NCBI GenBank assembly: GCA_046349775.1
Contig: JAXMBS010000011.1
Location: forward strand, 1 to 64,000
Source: JAEUIG01 sp046349775
GTDB lineage: Bacteria; Planctomycetota; Planctomycetia; Planctomycetales; Planctomycetaceae
Reading direction: 5' to 3'
DNA: 64,000 nt
The notes beneath the pieces are model-generated. The model had not been told where the DNA came from and did no database searches. It worked only from the letters and a program-made list of their open reading frames with translations. The stretch's first letter is position 1. The number at the start of each line of letters is the position of its first letter. The position numbers and the translations under genes are program-made. Shown one piece after another: positions 25,610 through 34,984 of the stretch.

Positions 25610-25716
25610 TAGTGAGCGCAGCCTAGGTGCGGCGATTACAGATCCCATCCTGCACTTTCGGCTTCGCGCGGTCGATCGTCCAGCGACTCAGATCCGCCTG
25701 AAGGCGGTACTCCAAC

Positions 25717-26217
25717 ATGTTGCCCGTCAGATTCGTTTGCCGCGAAATGCTGCCGGAGCGGCCGGAGGCGATTGCGGCGACGATTCTCGACCTGTCGCAG
25801 TGGCCGCGATTTACGGGCTACGGACCGCTACCGGGGATTCGGTCGGCGGAGTTCGAGGTGCGGACGCCGGAGGTCGTCGGCACGCGCATCCGCGTCATCA
25901 GCACCGACGGTTCGACGCACGTTGAAGAAATCGTCGAGTGGCGGCCGGCGGAGCGGATCGTACAGCGCATGAGCGGGTTCTCGCCGCCGCTGTCGAAGCT
26001 GGCGACAGAGTTCGTGGAGACGTGGGAATTTGAGCGCGGCGCGGCAGGGACCAAGGTGACGCGGACGTTTGAACTTCATCCGCGCTCAAACTGGGTGAGG
26101 CCGGCGGTGTGGTTGATCTCGCTGCTGTTGAAACGGGCGGTGCAGCGAAGCCTCCGAGAAATTCGCGACTACCGGCCAAAGGCGGGAGATCGCGCCACTG
26201 ACGGCGTCACATCGTGA
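25717..26217 (+). CDS. SRPBCC (START/polyketide-cyclase-like) protein
   Basis: This is a 166-residue single-domain protein with the SRPBCC pattern. An N-terminal strand precedes PERPEAIAATILDLSQWPRF, then GTRIRVISTDGSTHVEEIVE, FVETWEFERGAAGTKVTRTF and a C-terminal amphipathic helix (LLLKRAVQRSLREIRDY). These small helix-grip proteins bind hydrophobic ligands. The ligand cannot be inferred. It follows the aldolase-cupin gene by about 107 nt in the same direction and converges on the small membrane protein gene at 26207. Confidence 0.72.
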   Translation: MLPVRFVCREMLPERPEAIAATILDLSQWPRFTGYGPLPGIRSAEFEVRTPEVVGTRIRVISTDGSTHVEEIVEWRPAERIVQRMSGFSPPLSKLATEFVETWEFERGAAGTKVTRTFELHPRSNWVRPAVWLISLLLKRAVQRSLREIRDYRPKAGDRATDGVTS

Positions 26218-26649
26218 GCCACGTGACATAGGCTCCGAAACTCATGACGAGCAGGGCGACACAGAGCGCCTGCCGCCCGGTCAGGACGATGTTTCTGCCG
26301 CCGGTCGTCCCGAAATGCTGGCGGATGACGCGTTGCCCGTGGAGCCGCGTATAGATCGTCGAAATGACGGCGATCGCCACGGTCATCCAGTACTTGTGAT
26401 TGCCCGGTCCGTTTCGGAGACCGGCGCCGAACAACTCCAACCCGATGGTCAGCATCCACGTATATATGCTGACGAGCAGCACGATGACGGGCAGCGTGGG
26501 AACGGCGGGAGTCGTGCGTTCCGGCGGGTCTCGCGTGCTGAGCGACGATCCATCACTTCGGAAATCGCTGCGGCGGCCGTTGCGCAGGTTCCTCCGACGA
26601 ATAGCAGGCTGATCAGGGCCGCGAACCAGATCCGTTCAAACAGAGTCAC
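26207..26649 (-). pseudogene. Small membrane protein, probably one frameshift
   Basis: Two pieces on the minus strand each carry a membrane helix. The upstream frame from a GTG at 26649 reads VTLFERIWFAALISLLFVGG and ends out of frame. The downstream frame (start codon at 26482, possibly continuous further upstream) reads MLLVSIYTWMLTIGLELFGA, then a helix near WMTVAIAVISTIYT and a last one at ALCVALLVMSFGAYVTW. The two can be joined by one indel near 26500-26530. Joined, it would be a four-helix protein of about 145 residues. No family was recognised. Alternatively only the 91-residue downstream ORF is real. Confidence 0.4.
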
Positions 26650-26853
26650 GCCCCAAAAATGACCGCAAGCAGCAGGCACGCCAAGCTGACGAACCCCGCA
26701 AACACGGGATGAGGAAACAGGCAGCTTCGTCTTCCATAGCCAGTACGGTGCGCCGTTCCTGCCGGAGAAGTCAGCCATGACAGAATGACCGCAATCAGCC
26801 GCACGCGCCGATTGCCTGTGAATACGCTAGGCTGCCCCGCGAGTTCTCTTCCA

Positions 26854-29239
26854 CTATTCCACGAGATACCCCCGATACAGCCCCATGTAGTAGGGGAGCA
26901 AAAACGCGGCGCCGTCGGTGAGGGTGCGGCCGTCGCCCCCTTCGTCGAGTTCCCACGGGTCGAGGTTCCAGTGTTCGACGGAGCGTTCGTCGATGGGGAC
27001 CACCTTGCCGCTCAGGCGGTGGCCGGTGTTGCCATCGGAACCGGGGAAGCGTCCCATCTTCACGATGTCGAGCCGGTGGCTGTTCTTGTAGGGCCAGCGG
27101 ATGCGGTCCAGCGGATAACGGACGAGCGTATCGGCTGCTTCATCGAGCGCCGACTGCGGGACGGCGCCGCTGCGGAACCGGCCGCGGCCACCCCCTTCGG
27201 GGAACGCGTCCTGGGTGGTCGCCGCGAAGATGTAATTGAAGACCGGGTTCAGTTCCGGTGCTTCGGTCAGCCAGTAGCGGTAGAACGCGAATGCGTAGTA
27301 GCGCTTGAGTTCCGGATCGTCCTCGTAGCGGATCAGGTTGTAGAAGCTCATGAAGGCCATTTCGTCGTCCGACTGGTTGCCGGTGCCGTAGCCGTATTGC
27401 ACTTTGGGCGCCATCGCATTGACGGCGTAGCTGTGGTTCTTGACGAGGTTGTCGTAGTGCTCGCGATACTTCTTGTCGCCGCTGACATGCTCGGCCACCT
27501 TGAGGTAGCTGAGAATGCACATGGAGTTCAGGCCGCGGCCTTCGGCCCAGCGGAGGTCGTGATTGAACTCGCCGGGGCTGAAGCGTCCCCAGCGCGTGGG
27601 GAGGCCGTCGTGATCGACGAGGTTGTAGCCGTGGTCGATGATGTGATCGACGACGCGCGTGATGACTTCGCGGGCGGACTGCTTCTCTGCGTCGGTCTCG
27701 GCGACCAGGTCGTAGTAGAGGGCGTACATGAAGAAGTGGCCGTCGAGTTCGTCCGAACTGGTGTCACACTTCCAGTACCACTTGCCGTCGGCGCTGGTCG
27801 GCCAGCGGGGCGAGATCACCTTCCAGAGCGGGTCGCGCTGCTGCCCTTCGCGGTCGCGCTCGGGAGTGTACTGCGTGGCGTTGGGGTTCGGTCCACTGGT
27901 GGGCAGGATGGTGCGGGCCGGGAAGCCGTGCGGTGCGGGGTTCGATCCCCCCTGCGTGACTTCACTGAGAAACTTAAGTGCGTTGAAGGCTTTGGTGGCG
28001 CGCTGCTTCGCCAGCGGGTCTTTCGTGACGGCGTACGCGAAGCACTCGCCGGCGCCGTACATGGCGGTCCAGAGGCCGTCGTTGTCGCTGTCTTCCTGCT
28101 CCCACTCGGACTTGTCGCCCGGTTCCTTGAGGCGCACCTGCAGGACGTACTCATACGGGGTGCGGCGATGATACTTGTCGATCTCGTCTTCAAGGAACTT
28201 CGCCTTCTTCGCGAGCGTCATCGGCTGATGTTCGATGCAGCCGACGCCGCCGGCGGTGGCGAACCATTCGCGGCCATCGCTCCCGACGACGACGGAGCGA
28301 ATATCGTTGTTCGGCAGCCGCCGCGGGGCCTGGCGATATTCCCACGTCGTGCCGTCGAAGCGGATCGCGCTCGTGCGTGCCGAAGACGAAGCCGCCGTCG
28401 GGACGGGCGGCGGCGGACGTGAAATCGGCATAGGGGAGTCCGTCGGCAGCGGTGTACAGCTTCCAGGCATCGCCGTCCTGGATGCCGATCCCCTGCGGTT
28501 CGCAGAAGGCAAGCCGGCCTTTGGAGTCGAACGCGACGCCGCGGACGTTGTGCGGCGCCCAGCTTCGTCCGCCGCCGCTCGCCAGAACTTGCTGCCATGC
28601 GCCGCCGGACGGCTGCAGGTAGAGGCCCGCTTCGGCCGCAACGGCGACGCGACCATCGCTCGCAACTGCGATCTGGCGGATCGCGAGATGTCCACCCAGG
28701 AGTGAATTGAGATCGTCGACCGGCTTCAGCGATCCGCCGCTGAGTTCAAAGAGACCGGCCTCGGTTCCCACAAGTCGGCGCGAGCCGCCGGCAATGCACG
28801 TCGCAGCGGCGGGCTTGCCGCCCGATTGCGGGAGGTCGGCCAGTTGGTCGACCTGGCCTTGCTCGGCGCGAAACAGGCCGTTGTCAGTGATCGCAATTAT
28901 GCCGGCGCCGTCAATCCCCATGGCAGGCAGCGAGCCGGCGTAGTCCGAAAGTTGTTGCCACTTGTCTCCATCGAGGACCCCCAGGCCATGATCGGTTCCG
29001 GCGAGGATGCGACCCGACGGACTGACGACGATCGACTGGATGTTGTCTGACGGCAGTCCGTCTTTCGTCGTGTACTTGTGGGCCACTTCGGCGCCGAACT
29101 CGCCGACTTTGACGGCCTTGGCCGCCGCGGGAGGTTCGCCTCCGCGCCGCCGCCCTTGAGCAGAGGCTGAATCCATGGAAAGCCAGAGCGCGGCGACGCC
29201 GGCGAGAAGAAGTCTGTGCGAACGAGGTGCAAGAGTCAT
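26854..29239 (-). pseudogene. Secreted propeller + alpha/alpha-barrel protein, one frameshift
   Basis: The N-terminal frame (29239 down to about 28375) has a signal peptide (LLLAGVAALWLSMDSASAQ). Two-component-regulator-type propeller repeats follow (DGLPSDNIQSIVVSPSGRIL; GVAFDSKGRLAFCEPQ; DGLPYADFTSAAARPDGGFV). A single indel near 28370 (after VFGTH) shifts into a second long frame that carries the last blade (NNDIRSVVVGSDGREWFATA). It continues into a large helical region with SDNDGLWTAMYGAGECFAYA, YWKCDTSSDELDGHFFMYAL and LRWAEGRGLNSMCILSYLKV, which suggests an alpha/alpha toroid as in glycan-active enzymes. Corrected, it is about 795 residues and apparently complete, so a base-calling error is quite possible. 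Its role is probably extracellular and glycan-related. Confidence 0.65.
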
Positions 29240-29321
29240 GGAGGTTTCTGGATCCAGGAGGGTCGATCGTAGCGGGGTAAATGCAGTGCGTGGCGCGCCG
29301 AAATGCCACTGATCTTAAGTG

Positions 29322-30215
29322 CTACTCCAGCAGCTTCGCCATCAGGAATTGCTGTTCGCTTTCGTACTTGGGCGACGACATGTGGCCGGTGATGATCAGA
29401 TGGCATTCGTGCCCGCAGGCGTCGGACTTTTCCTTGAGCTTAACGCCGTAGACCGGATGGTGGATGCCGTGGCCGGCGCTCTTGGAGGGGAGCGTCATGT
29501 CCTCTCCGTAGCGCATCAGGAGCGGCGGGTCGTCGGCCGTGACGTGGTTGTAAGGGCTGAACTCGACGTACAGCGGCTTGTTCTTCTCGTAGTTGGTCAG
29601 CGCCGCGGTGAGGTCCGGCTCACCCACGGAGAGCCAGATCATCCGGTGCAGGAGGACGTTGAGGCCCAGCCACTCGGCGATGACGGGCGGGTCGAGCGAC
29701 GTCTGGCCGGCGATGCCTGCGGCGGCGCAGACGCGAGTCGATTCCCGGAGGACCGGGTCTTCGGATTTGGGGTCGGCAATATCGTCGTGCAGCAGCAGCC
29801 ACATCGATGAACAGGCGCCCGCGCTGCCGCCGGTCAGGGCGATGCGGTCGGACTTGATGTTCCACTCCTGCGCTTTGGTGCGGAGGAACTGGATCGCGCG
29901 GGCCGCATCGTGCACCGGCGCCGGCAATTTCGCCTGTGTGGAATAGCGATAGTTAATTGACGCGACGGAAATGCCCTTGTCGAGGTACGGCTGGACGGCC
30001 TTGTCCTCTAGCTTCTTATCGCCGCCGGTCCAGCCGCCGCCGTGAATGTAAACGAGCAGCGGACGCGGGCCGTCCCCCCTTGCCTCGTAGAAGTCAAGGA
30101 CGTTCCGCTCGTGGGGGCCGTACGAGACGTCTGCGTGCGTGGGGACCAGATCGGCGGCCGACAAACTGGCCGAAACGGCGAAATACACGATGCACAGGGG
30201 CGCGACGATTCGCAT
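29322..30215 (-). CDS. Secreted alpha/beta-hydrolase, carboxylesterase/lipase-like
   Basis: This 297-residue protein has a signal peptide (MRIVAPLCIVYFAVSASLSA). The hormone-sensitive-lipase/BD-FAE-like core contains the oxyanion motif YIHGGGWTGGDKK, the nucleophile elbow ALTGGSAGACSSMWL, a candidate acid near MRYGEDMTLP and a C-terminal histidine in ACGHECHLIITGH. Such proteins deacetylate sugars or hydrolyse short acyl esters outside the cell. It is followed on the same strand by the propeller/toroid gene, 82 nt away. Confidence 0.85.
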   Translation of the reverse strand: MRIVAPLCIVYFAVSASLSAADLVPTHADVSYGPHERNVLDFYEARGDGPRPLLVYIHGGGWTGGDKKLEDKAVQPYLDKGISVASINYRYSTQAKLPAPVHDAARAIQFLRTKAQEWNIKSDRIALTGGSAGACSSMWLLLHDDIADPKSEDPVLRESTRVCAAAGIAGQTSLDPPVIAEWLGLNVLLHRMIWLSVGEPDLTAALTNYEKNKPLYVEFSPYNHVTADDPPLLMRYGEDMTLPSKSAGHGIHHPVYGVKLKEKSDACGHECHLIITGHMSSPKYESEQQFLMAKLLE

Positions 30216-30504
30216 GACAGCCTCGCTCTGGGGTGGGACTTCGTGGTGAGGCGCGGGGACTGCGACGTGTTCGCCCGGCGGCGGCTGTTATAGCCGTTGT
30301 ATGACATCACATTCCAGCGCGCGACGACCTGCAGGTTGAATGCGGCAATCGGTGTCGCGGGCAGTTGCATGCGCCGTTTCACATGGAAAGCGTGGCTTTG
30401 ACAATTGTCCGGGACACTGCCCCCTTCACGTGCCGTCCGGTCGCGCGAGCGATTACAATCGGCCACCGCTGCCGACCATCGACACGTTGCGGGAACCGAC
30501 GGGA

Positions 30505-31908
30505 ATGAATCGCACCGCGTATCTGCGACAATCGGCACCGCTTCGTAGCCGTCGCGGACTGTTGCAGGCCGGTAGCCTGTCGGCAGTCGGATTGACGCTG
30601 CCGCGGTTGCTGCGTGCAGCGGAGCCGGCGGCACGACCGAAAGCGAAATCGTGCATTCTGTTCTTCATGGAGGGGGGACCGTCTCACATCGACCTGTGGG
30701 ACATGAAGCCGGAGGCGCCGGAACAGATTCGCGGTCCACTGCGTCCGATCCAGACGTCGCTCCCCGGTTTCGATGTCTGCGAATATCTCCCGAAGCTCGC
30801 GCAGATCAGCCATCGCCTGACCGTGGTGCGCTCGGTAACGCACCGAATCGTCGATCATAACGCGGCGTCATATTACATCCTGTGCGGACACACTCCGCTG
30901 CGCGACGGCCAGTTGATCCGCGGGCCGTCGCCGTTCAACGCACCGCCGTACGGATCCGTGCTCGCGAAATTGAGACCGATCGACGAGCCGCTGCCGGCTT
31001 ACGTCCACGTGCCGAAGCAGTTCTTCAACTGCGGCGACTTTATTCCGGGCGTGCTGGGAGGATTTCTGGGGAGCGCGTACGACCCGTTCATCCCGGGCGA
31101 TCCCAGTCAGCCGGATTACCACGTGCCGGGGCTAGAGGATCGCCTGCCTGCGGCGCAGTTTGATCGCCGTCGCGAGTTGTGGCAGACGCTCGACCATTCA
31201 TTGGCAACATTCGGCAAACGTGCGGCGGCCGGTCGGCTCGACCGTTTCTACACGCGGGCATTTGACCTCATCACCAGTCCGCAGGCTCGGCGCGCGTTCC
31301 GCCTCGATGAAGAGCCACCAGCGGTCCGGGAACGATATGGATTGCCAAGCCCGGTCTCTGGGGTGCGCGGAAACGGAATGCCGCATCTGGGACAATCATT
31401 ATTGCTGGCGCGGCGACTGGTGGAGGCGGGGGTCCGGCTGATCAGCGTGTGGGCCGGTGGGCAGGCCTTCGACGGCCATCAGAATCACTTTCCGTCGCTC
31501 AAAACGGGGCTGTGCCCGCCGACCGATCTGGCGATCTCAGGACTAATTGAGGATCTCGCCGAGCGGGGGCTGCTCGACGAGACACTGTTCGTGGCGCTGG
31601 CCGAATTCGGCCGCACACCCAAGCTCGGTCAGATTACTTCGACGGCGGGTGCGAATGCCGATGGCCGCGACCATTGGCCGCACGTTTACACGGCATTCTT
31701 TGCCGGGGCCGGCGTCCAGCCGGGCGTGGTCTATGGCGCGTCAGACGCTCTCGGCTCGCAGCCGGCGGAGAACCCGGTCACGCCGGAAGACATCGCCGCG
31801 ACGATTTATCACTTGATGGGACTCGATCCCGAATCGCGGCTGATCGACCATCTGAATCGGCCGCATGCTTTGTCGGTCGGCGAACCGATTCGCGGGATCT
31901 TGACGTGA
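30505..31908 (+). CDS. DUF1501 family protein, Tat-like export signal
   Basis: This 467-residue protein has leader RSRRGLLQAGSLSAVGLTLP and the DUF1501 sulfatase-like pattern: SCILFFMEGGPSHIDLWDMK, LPKLAQISHRLTVVRSVTHR, LLLARRLVEAGVRLISVWAG, LAEFGRTPKLGQ and DHWPHVYTAFFAG. The family is abundant in planctomycetes, is related to alkaline-phosphatase/sulfatase folds and has no proven activity. The start at 30505 was chosen because it immediately precedes the leader. The upstream open frame to 30340 shows no signal. It is followed 30 nt later by the histidine kinase gene. Confidence 0.88.
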   Translation: MNRTAYLRQSAPLRSRRGLLQAGSLSAVGLTLPRLLRAAEPAARPKAKSCILFFMEGGPSHIDLWDMKPEAPEQIRGPLRPIQTSLPGFDVCEYLPKLAQISHRLTVVRSVTHRIVDHNAASYYILCGHTPLRDGQLIRGPSPFNAPPYGSVLAKLRPIDEPLPAYVHVPKQFFNCGDFIPGVLGGFLGSAYDPFIPGDPSQPDYHVPGLEDRLPAAQFDRRRELWQTLDHSLATFGKRAAAGRLDRFYTRAFDLITSPQARRAFRLDEEPPAVRERYGLPSPVSGVRGNGMPHLGQSLLLARRLVEAGVRLISVWAGGQAFDGHQNHFPSLKTGLCPPTDLAISGLIEDLAERGLLDETLFVALAEFGRTPKLGQITSTAGANADGRDHWPHVYTAFFAGAGVQPGVVYGASDALGSQPAENPVTPEDIAATIYHLMGLDPESRLIDHLNRPHALSVGEPIRGILT

Positions 31909-31938
31909 CCAGTCCCGCGATAGATCTCTGAGTGACGC

Positions 31939-33321
31939 ATGCGTTTCCCAATCCGTAACCAGATTCTGCTGCCGCTGACGGCGATCCAGGTTGTTGTCAT
32001 TTCGGCGGTGTCGTTGTGGGCGGCGTGGAAAGCGTCGACACATGTGCGGGACGATGCCGAGAACCACGCCCGCAACGTGCGCGGGCTGCTCGAACGGGCG
32101 ACTTTTCCGCTGACGGGACCGGTGCTCGAACAGGTGCGGCAATTGTCCGGCGCCGAGTACGCACTGTTCGATAGGCGTTCGGCGCTGGCCTACGCAACGC
32201 TGGACGGCGGCACGGGACGTAATTCGGAACTGCACCTGGCCGCAAATCGGGCGCGCGACCTCGCCGGAGCCGAAGTCGAGATTGCCGGGCGGACGTACCG
32301 CGCGGTGTGGGTGCAGGCCGGCGGCGCTGCCGGCCCGCCGATGGAGGTGCTGATGCTCCTGCCGCGGGACCAGTTGCAGGCCCTGCAGCGGGACGCGATC
32401 GCCGGCCCGCTGCTGGCCGGCGGCCTGATCCTTGTGTTGACCGTGCTGGCGACGACCTGGGTCGCGCAGCGGATGGGCCGGCGCATCCAGCGCCTGGAAC
32501 GCCAGGCGGCGCGGATCGCCGAGGGGGACTTCACGCCGCTGGATTTGCTGCGACGCGACGATGAGTTTCGCGACCTCTCGTGCTCGATCAACCGGATGGC
32601 CGGCGGGCTGGAGTCGCTCACGGGGTCGATTCGCGAGACGGAGCGGGGACGGCTGGCCACACAGGTCGTCGGCGGGATCGCACATCAGCTGCGCAACGCG
32701 ATGACCGGGATTCGCATGGCGATCCAGGTGCACCAGCGGCGGTGCAAATCGACCGGCGACGCCAGTCTCGACGTGGCGCTGGGCCAATTGTCGCTGACCG
32801 AGCAGCAGATTCGCGGTTTGTTGAGCCTCACTCGCGGCGAGCAGCGATCGATTCTGCCTGGGCGGGCCGCCGACCTGCTCAATGAGATCGCGGCCATGCT
32901 GGAGCCGGTCTGCGAGCATCGCAGGATCGTGTTTCGGTATGAGTCGGAATGCGACTCGGCGGCGGTCGTCACTGATGCGGATGCCTTCCGGTCGGCGATC
33001 CTCAATTTGTGCATGAACGGCGTCGAGGCGGCCGGCCACCCGGGGGAATTATCGCTCGCCGCACGTCTCACAGCGGATGCGATCGAAGTGGCCGTCGCCG
33101 ACAACGGGTCCGGCGTCCCCGAGCGCGTGCAGCAGACGCTGTTCGCGCCGTTCGTCACGACAAAGCCGGAGGGAGTCGGGCTGGGGTTGGCATTGGTACG
33201 GCGCGCGGCCGACGATCTGGGGGGCAGCGTCGGACTCGCGCGCAGCGAGGGGCGGACGGTGTTCACGTTCCGGTGCGCCGTGCAGCCGGCCGCGCCGGAC
33301 CGTAAAATGCTGGCAACATGA
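31939..33321 (+). CDS. Membrane sensor histidine kinase with HAMP domain
   Basis: This 460-residue kinase has TM1 at about residues 9-31 (ILLPLTAIQVVVISAVSLWA), a periplasmic sensor of about 120 residues, TM2 at about 154-178 (LLAGGLILVLTVLATTWVAQ) and a HAMP linker (RRIQRLERQAARIAEGDF). The phospho-acceptor is H249 in GGIAHQLRNAMTGIRMA. The ATPase domain has N box LCMNGVEAAG, G1 VADNGSGVPE and G2 GVGLGLALVRRAADDLGG. It lies 13 nt upstream of the NtrC-type regulator gene, so the two form a cognate pair. The signal sensed is unknown. Confidence 0.92.
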   Translation: MRFPIRNQILLPLTAIQVVVISAVSLWAAWKASTHVRDDAENHARNVRGLLERATFPLTGPVLEQVRQLSGAEYALFDRRSALAYATLDGGTGRNSELHLAANRARDLAGAEVEIAGRTYRAVWVQAGGAAGPPMEVLMLLPRDQLQALQRDAIAGPLLAGGLILVLTVLATTWVAQRMGRRIQRLERQAARIAEGDFTPLDLLRRDDEFRDLSCSINRMAGGLESLTGSIRETERGRLATQVVGGIAHQLRNAMTGIRMAIQVHQRRCKSTGDASLDVALGQLSLTEQQIRGLLSLTRGEQRSILPGRAADLLNEIAAMLEPVCEHRRIVFRYESECDSAAVVTDADAFRSAILNLCMNGVEAAGHPGELSLAARLTADAIEVAVADNGSGVPERVQQTLFAPFVTTKPEGVGLGLALVRRAADDLGGSVGLARSEGRTVFTFRCAVQPAAPDRKMLAT

Positions 33322-33334
33322 GAGCAGACCGATC

Positions 33335-34726
33335 ATGAGCAGCGTCCTCATTATCGACGACGAACCGACGATCTGCTGGACGTTCGAGCAGGCGCTCTCG
33401 GACGCCGGGCACGAAGTCCAGTCGTTTCCTTCGGCCGAGTCGGCGTTCGACGAACTGGATCACCTGGACCCTGACGTTGTGTTGATCGACGTCCGCCTGC
33501 CGGGGATGAGCGGACTCGATGCGCTGCAACGTCTGCGTGCGCAGCTTGGCGAGACGCCGGTCATCGTGATGACGGCGTTCGGCAGCCTCGACGTGGCGGT
33601 GGAAGCGATCGACCGCGGGGCGTTCGATTACATTCCCAAACCGTTCGATCTCGACGACGCGATCGAGATCGTCGCCCGGGCACTGGCCACTCGCACCGAA
33701 CCCGAAGCGGAGGAAGCTCAGCCGCGAGAGCCGACGACCACGACGGACATCATCGGCCGGTCGCGGGCGATCCAGGACGTGTTCCGGCAGGTGGCGCTGG
33801 TCGCGCGCGAGGACGTGCCGGTGCTGATCACCGGAGAAAGCGGCGTCGGCAAGGAACTCGTGGCGCGGGCCATCCACCAGCGGAGCCAATACGCGGAAGG
33901 CGCGTTCGTGCCGATCTGCATCCCGGCGCTCAGCCCGCAGTTGATTGAAAGCGAACTGTTCGGCCACGTCAAAGGGGCGTTCACCGGGGCCGACCGCGAC
34001 CGCCGCGGACTCTTGCGCAATGCCGATCGGGGCACAGCGTTCTTTGATGAAATCGGCGAAGTGCCGCTGCTGCAGCAGGTGAAGCTGCTGCGCGTGCTCG
34101 ACGACCGGCAATTGACTCCAGTCGGCAGCAGCCGCTCCGAACCGTCGTCGTTCCGTTTGATTGCCGCGACGAACCGCTCGCTCGACGAACTGGTGAACCG
34201 AGGCGATTTTCGCGAGGACCTGTACTACCGGCTGCGGGTGTTTCCGATCCACGTGCCGCCGCTGCGCGAACGGCCGGAGGACATCGTCGAACTGGCGCGG
34301 CATTTCCTCGGCCAGGCGGCCGCCGGGCGCGGGCTGGTCCTGGCTGAGCCGGCCATCGCCGAATTGCAACAGAGTCACTGGGCCGGCAATGTGCGTGAAT
34401 TGCGGGCGGCGATGCAGTACGCGGCGGTCGTCACACGCGGGACGCTGGTGACGCCGGACTGCCTGCCGCCGTCCCGCGCTTCGGAACAGCCGACAGACCG
34501 CCGCGGTCGGATTCGCGATGATCTGAAACACTGGGCTGCGGAGCGCGCATTGGCACTGCTGCGATCACCCGGCGCGGACGGATTGCACGCGGAGTTTCTC
34601 GAGGAGTTTGAGGAGCCGGTGATTCAGGCGGCGCTGGAGGCGGTGGAGGGGAATCGTTCCGCGGCGGCAGAACTGCTGGGGCTGCATCGGGAGACGCTGC
34701 GCAAGAGGTTGCGCGGCGGCAAGTGA
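33335..34726 (+). CDS. NtrC-family sigma-54-dependent response regulator
   Basis: This 463-residue protein has three domains. The receiver carries D8-D9 and phospho-acceptor D52 in VVLIDVRLPGMSG. The AAA+ domain has Walker A GESGVGKE at 167-174, the sigma-54 contact loop GAFTGA at 214-219, FFDEIGEVPLLQQVKLLRVL and AATNRSLDELVNRGDFREDL. A C-terminal Fis-type helix-turn-helix (EGNRSAAAELLGLHRETLRK) completes it. It activates sigma-54 promoters after phosphorylation by the kinase encoded just upstream. The ATG at 33335 begins the receiver directly; the longer upstream frame overlaps the kinase gene and is rejected. The intact GAFTGA argues for a working sigma-54 activator. Confidence 0.94.
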   Translation: MSSVLIIDDEPTICWTFEQALSDAGHEVQSFPSAESAFDELDHLDPDVVLIDVRLPGMSGLDALQRLRAQLGETPVIVMTAFGSLDVAVEAIDRGAFDYIPKPFDLDDAIEIVARALATRTEPEAEEAQPREPTTTTDIIGRSRAIQDVFRQVALVAREDVPVLITGESGVGKELVARAIHQRSQYAEGAFVPICIPALSPQLIESELFGHVKGAFTGADRDRRGLLRNADRGTAFFDEIGEVPLLQQVKLLRVLDDRQLTPVGSSRSEPSSFRLIAATNRSLDELVNRGDFREDLYYRLRVFPIHVPPLRERPEDIVELARHFLGQAAAGRGLVLAEPAIAELQQSHWAGNVRELRAAMQYAAVVTRGTLVTPDCLPPSRASEQPTDRRGRIRDDLKHWAAERALALLRSPGADGLHAEFLEEFEEPVIQAALEAVEGNRSAAAELLGLHRETLRKRLRGGK

Positions 34727-34777
34727 GCCGTTTCCGTTTGGCGCGGGACGCGAAAAACGGAGCCGTCCGCTCACGAG

Positions 34778-34802
34778 CGGCTCGGCGGGAGCCTCGCCCT
34801 CC
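34778..34802 (-). repeat. Dispersed repeat encoding GEAPAEP-like text (copy 1)
   Basis: On the minus strand this 25-base element begins GGAGGGCGAGGCTCC and ends GCCGAGCCG. It is identical at 24 of 25 positions to 58186-58210. It adjoins a hairpin CCGCTCACGAGCGG at 34767-34780. It lies 3' of the response-regulator gene, between it and the Rhs remnant. Confidence 0.65.
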
Positions 34803-34984
34803 GTTAACGGGGTCAATCTTCTCGTTTGAGCACTAGCTCAACGCATTGAACGTCGCTGCGTCGCGCTGCGGCGACGGTCAGCGTGTTGATCATCGCCAAG
34901 ACCAGGCTTGACGGTTCGGGATCGGACTGACCTCGCTCGTACCAAATTCGGAGTCCTGAATCGACAGGAGCATCGCCGCCGGCG

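Noticed and set aside
26785..28422. 545-codon plus-strand frame antisense to the propeller/toroid gene
   Set aside because: It is Val/Ala/Gly-biased, lacks a ribosome-binding site and matches nothing, while the minus strand shows domain-like sequence.
30375..30390. Second parS-like sequence CGTTTCACATGGAAAG
   Set aside because: It shares the left half of the motif but differs from consensus at about five of 16 positions and is not palindromic, so it is most likely chance.
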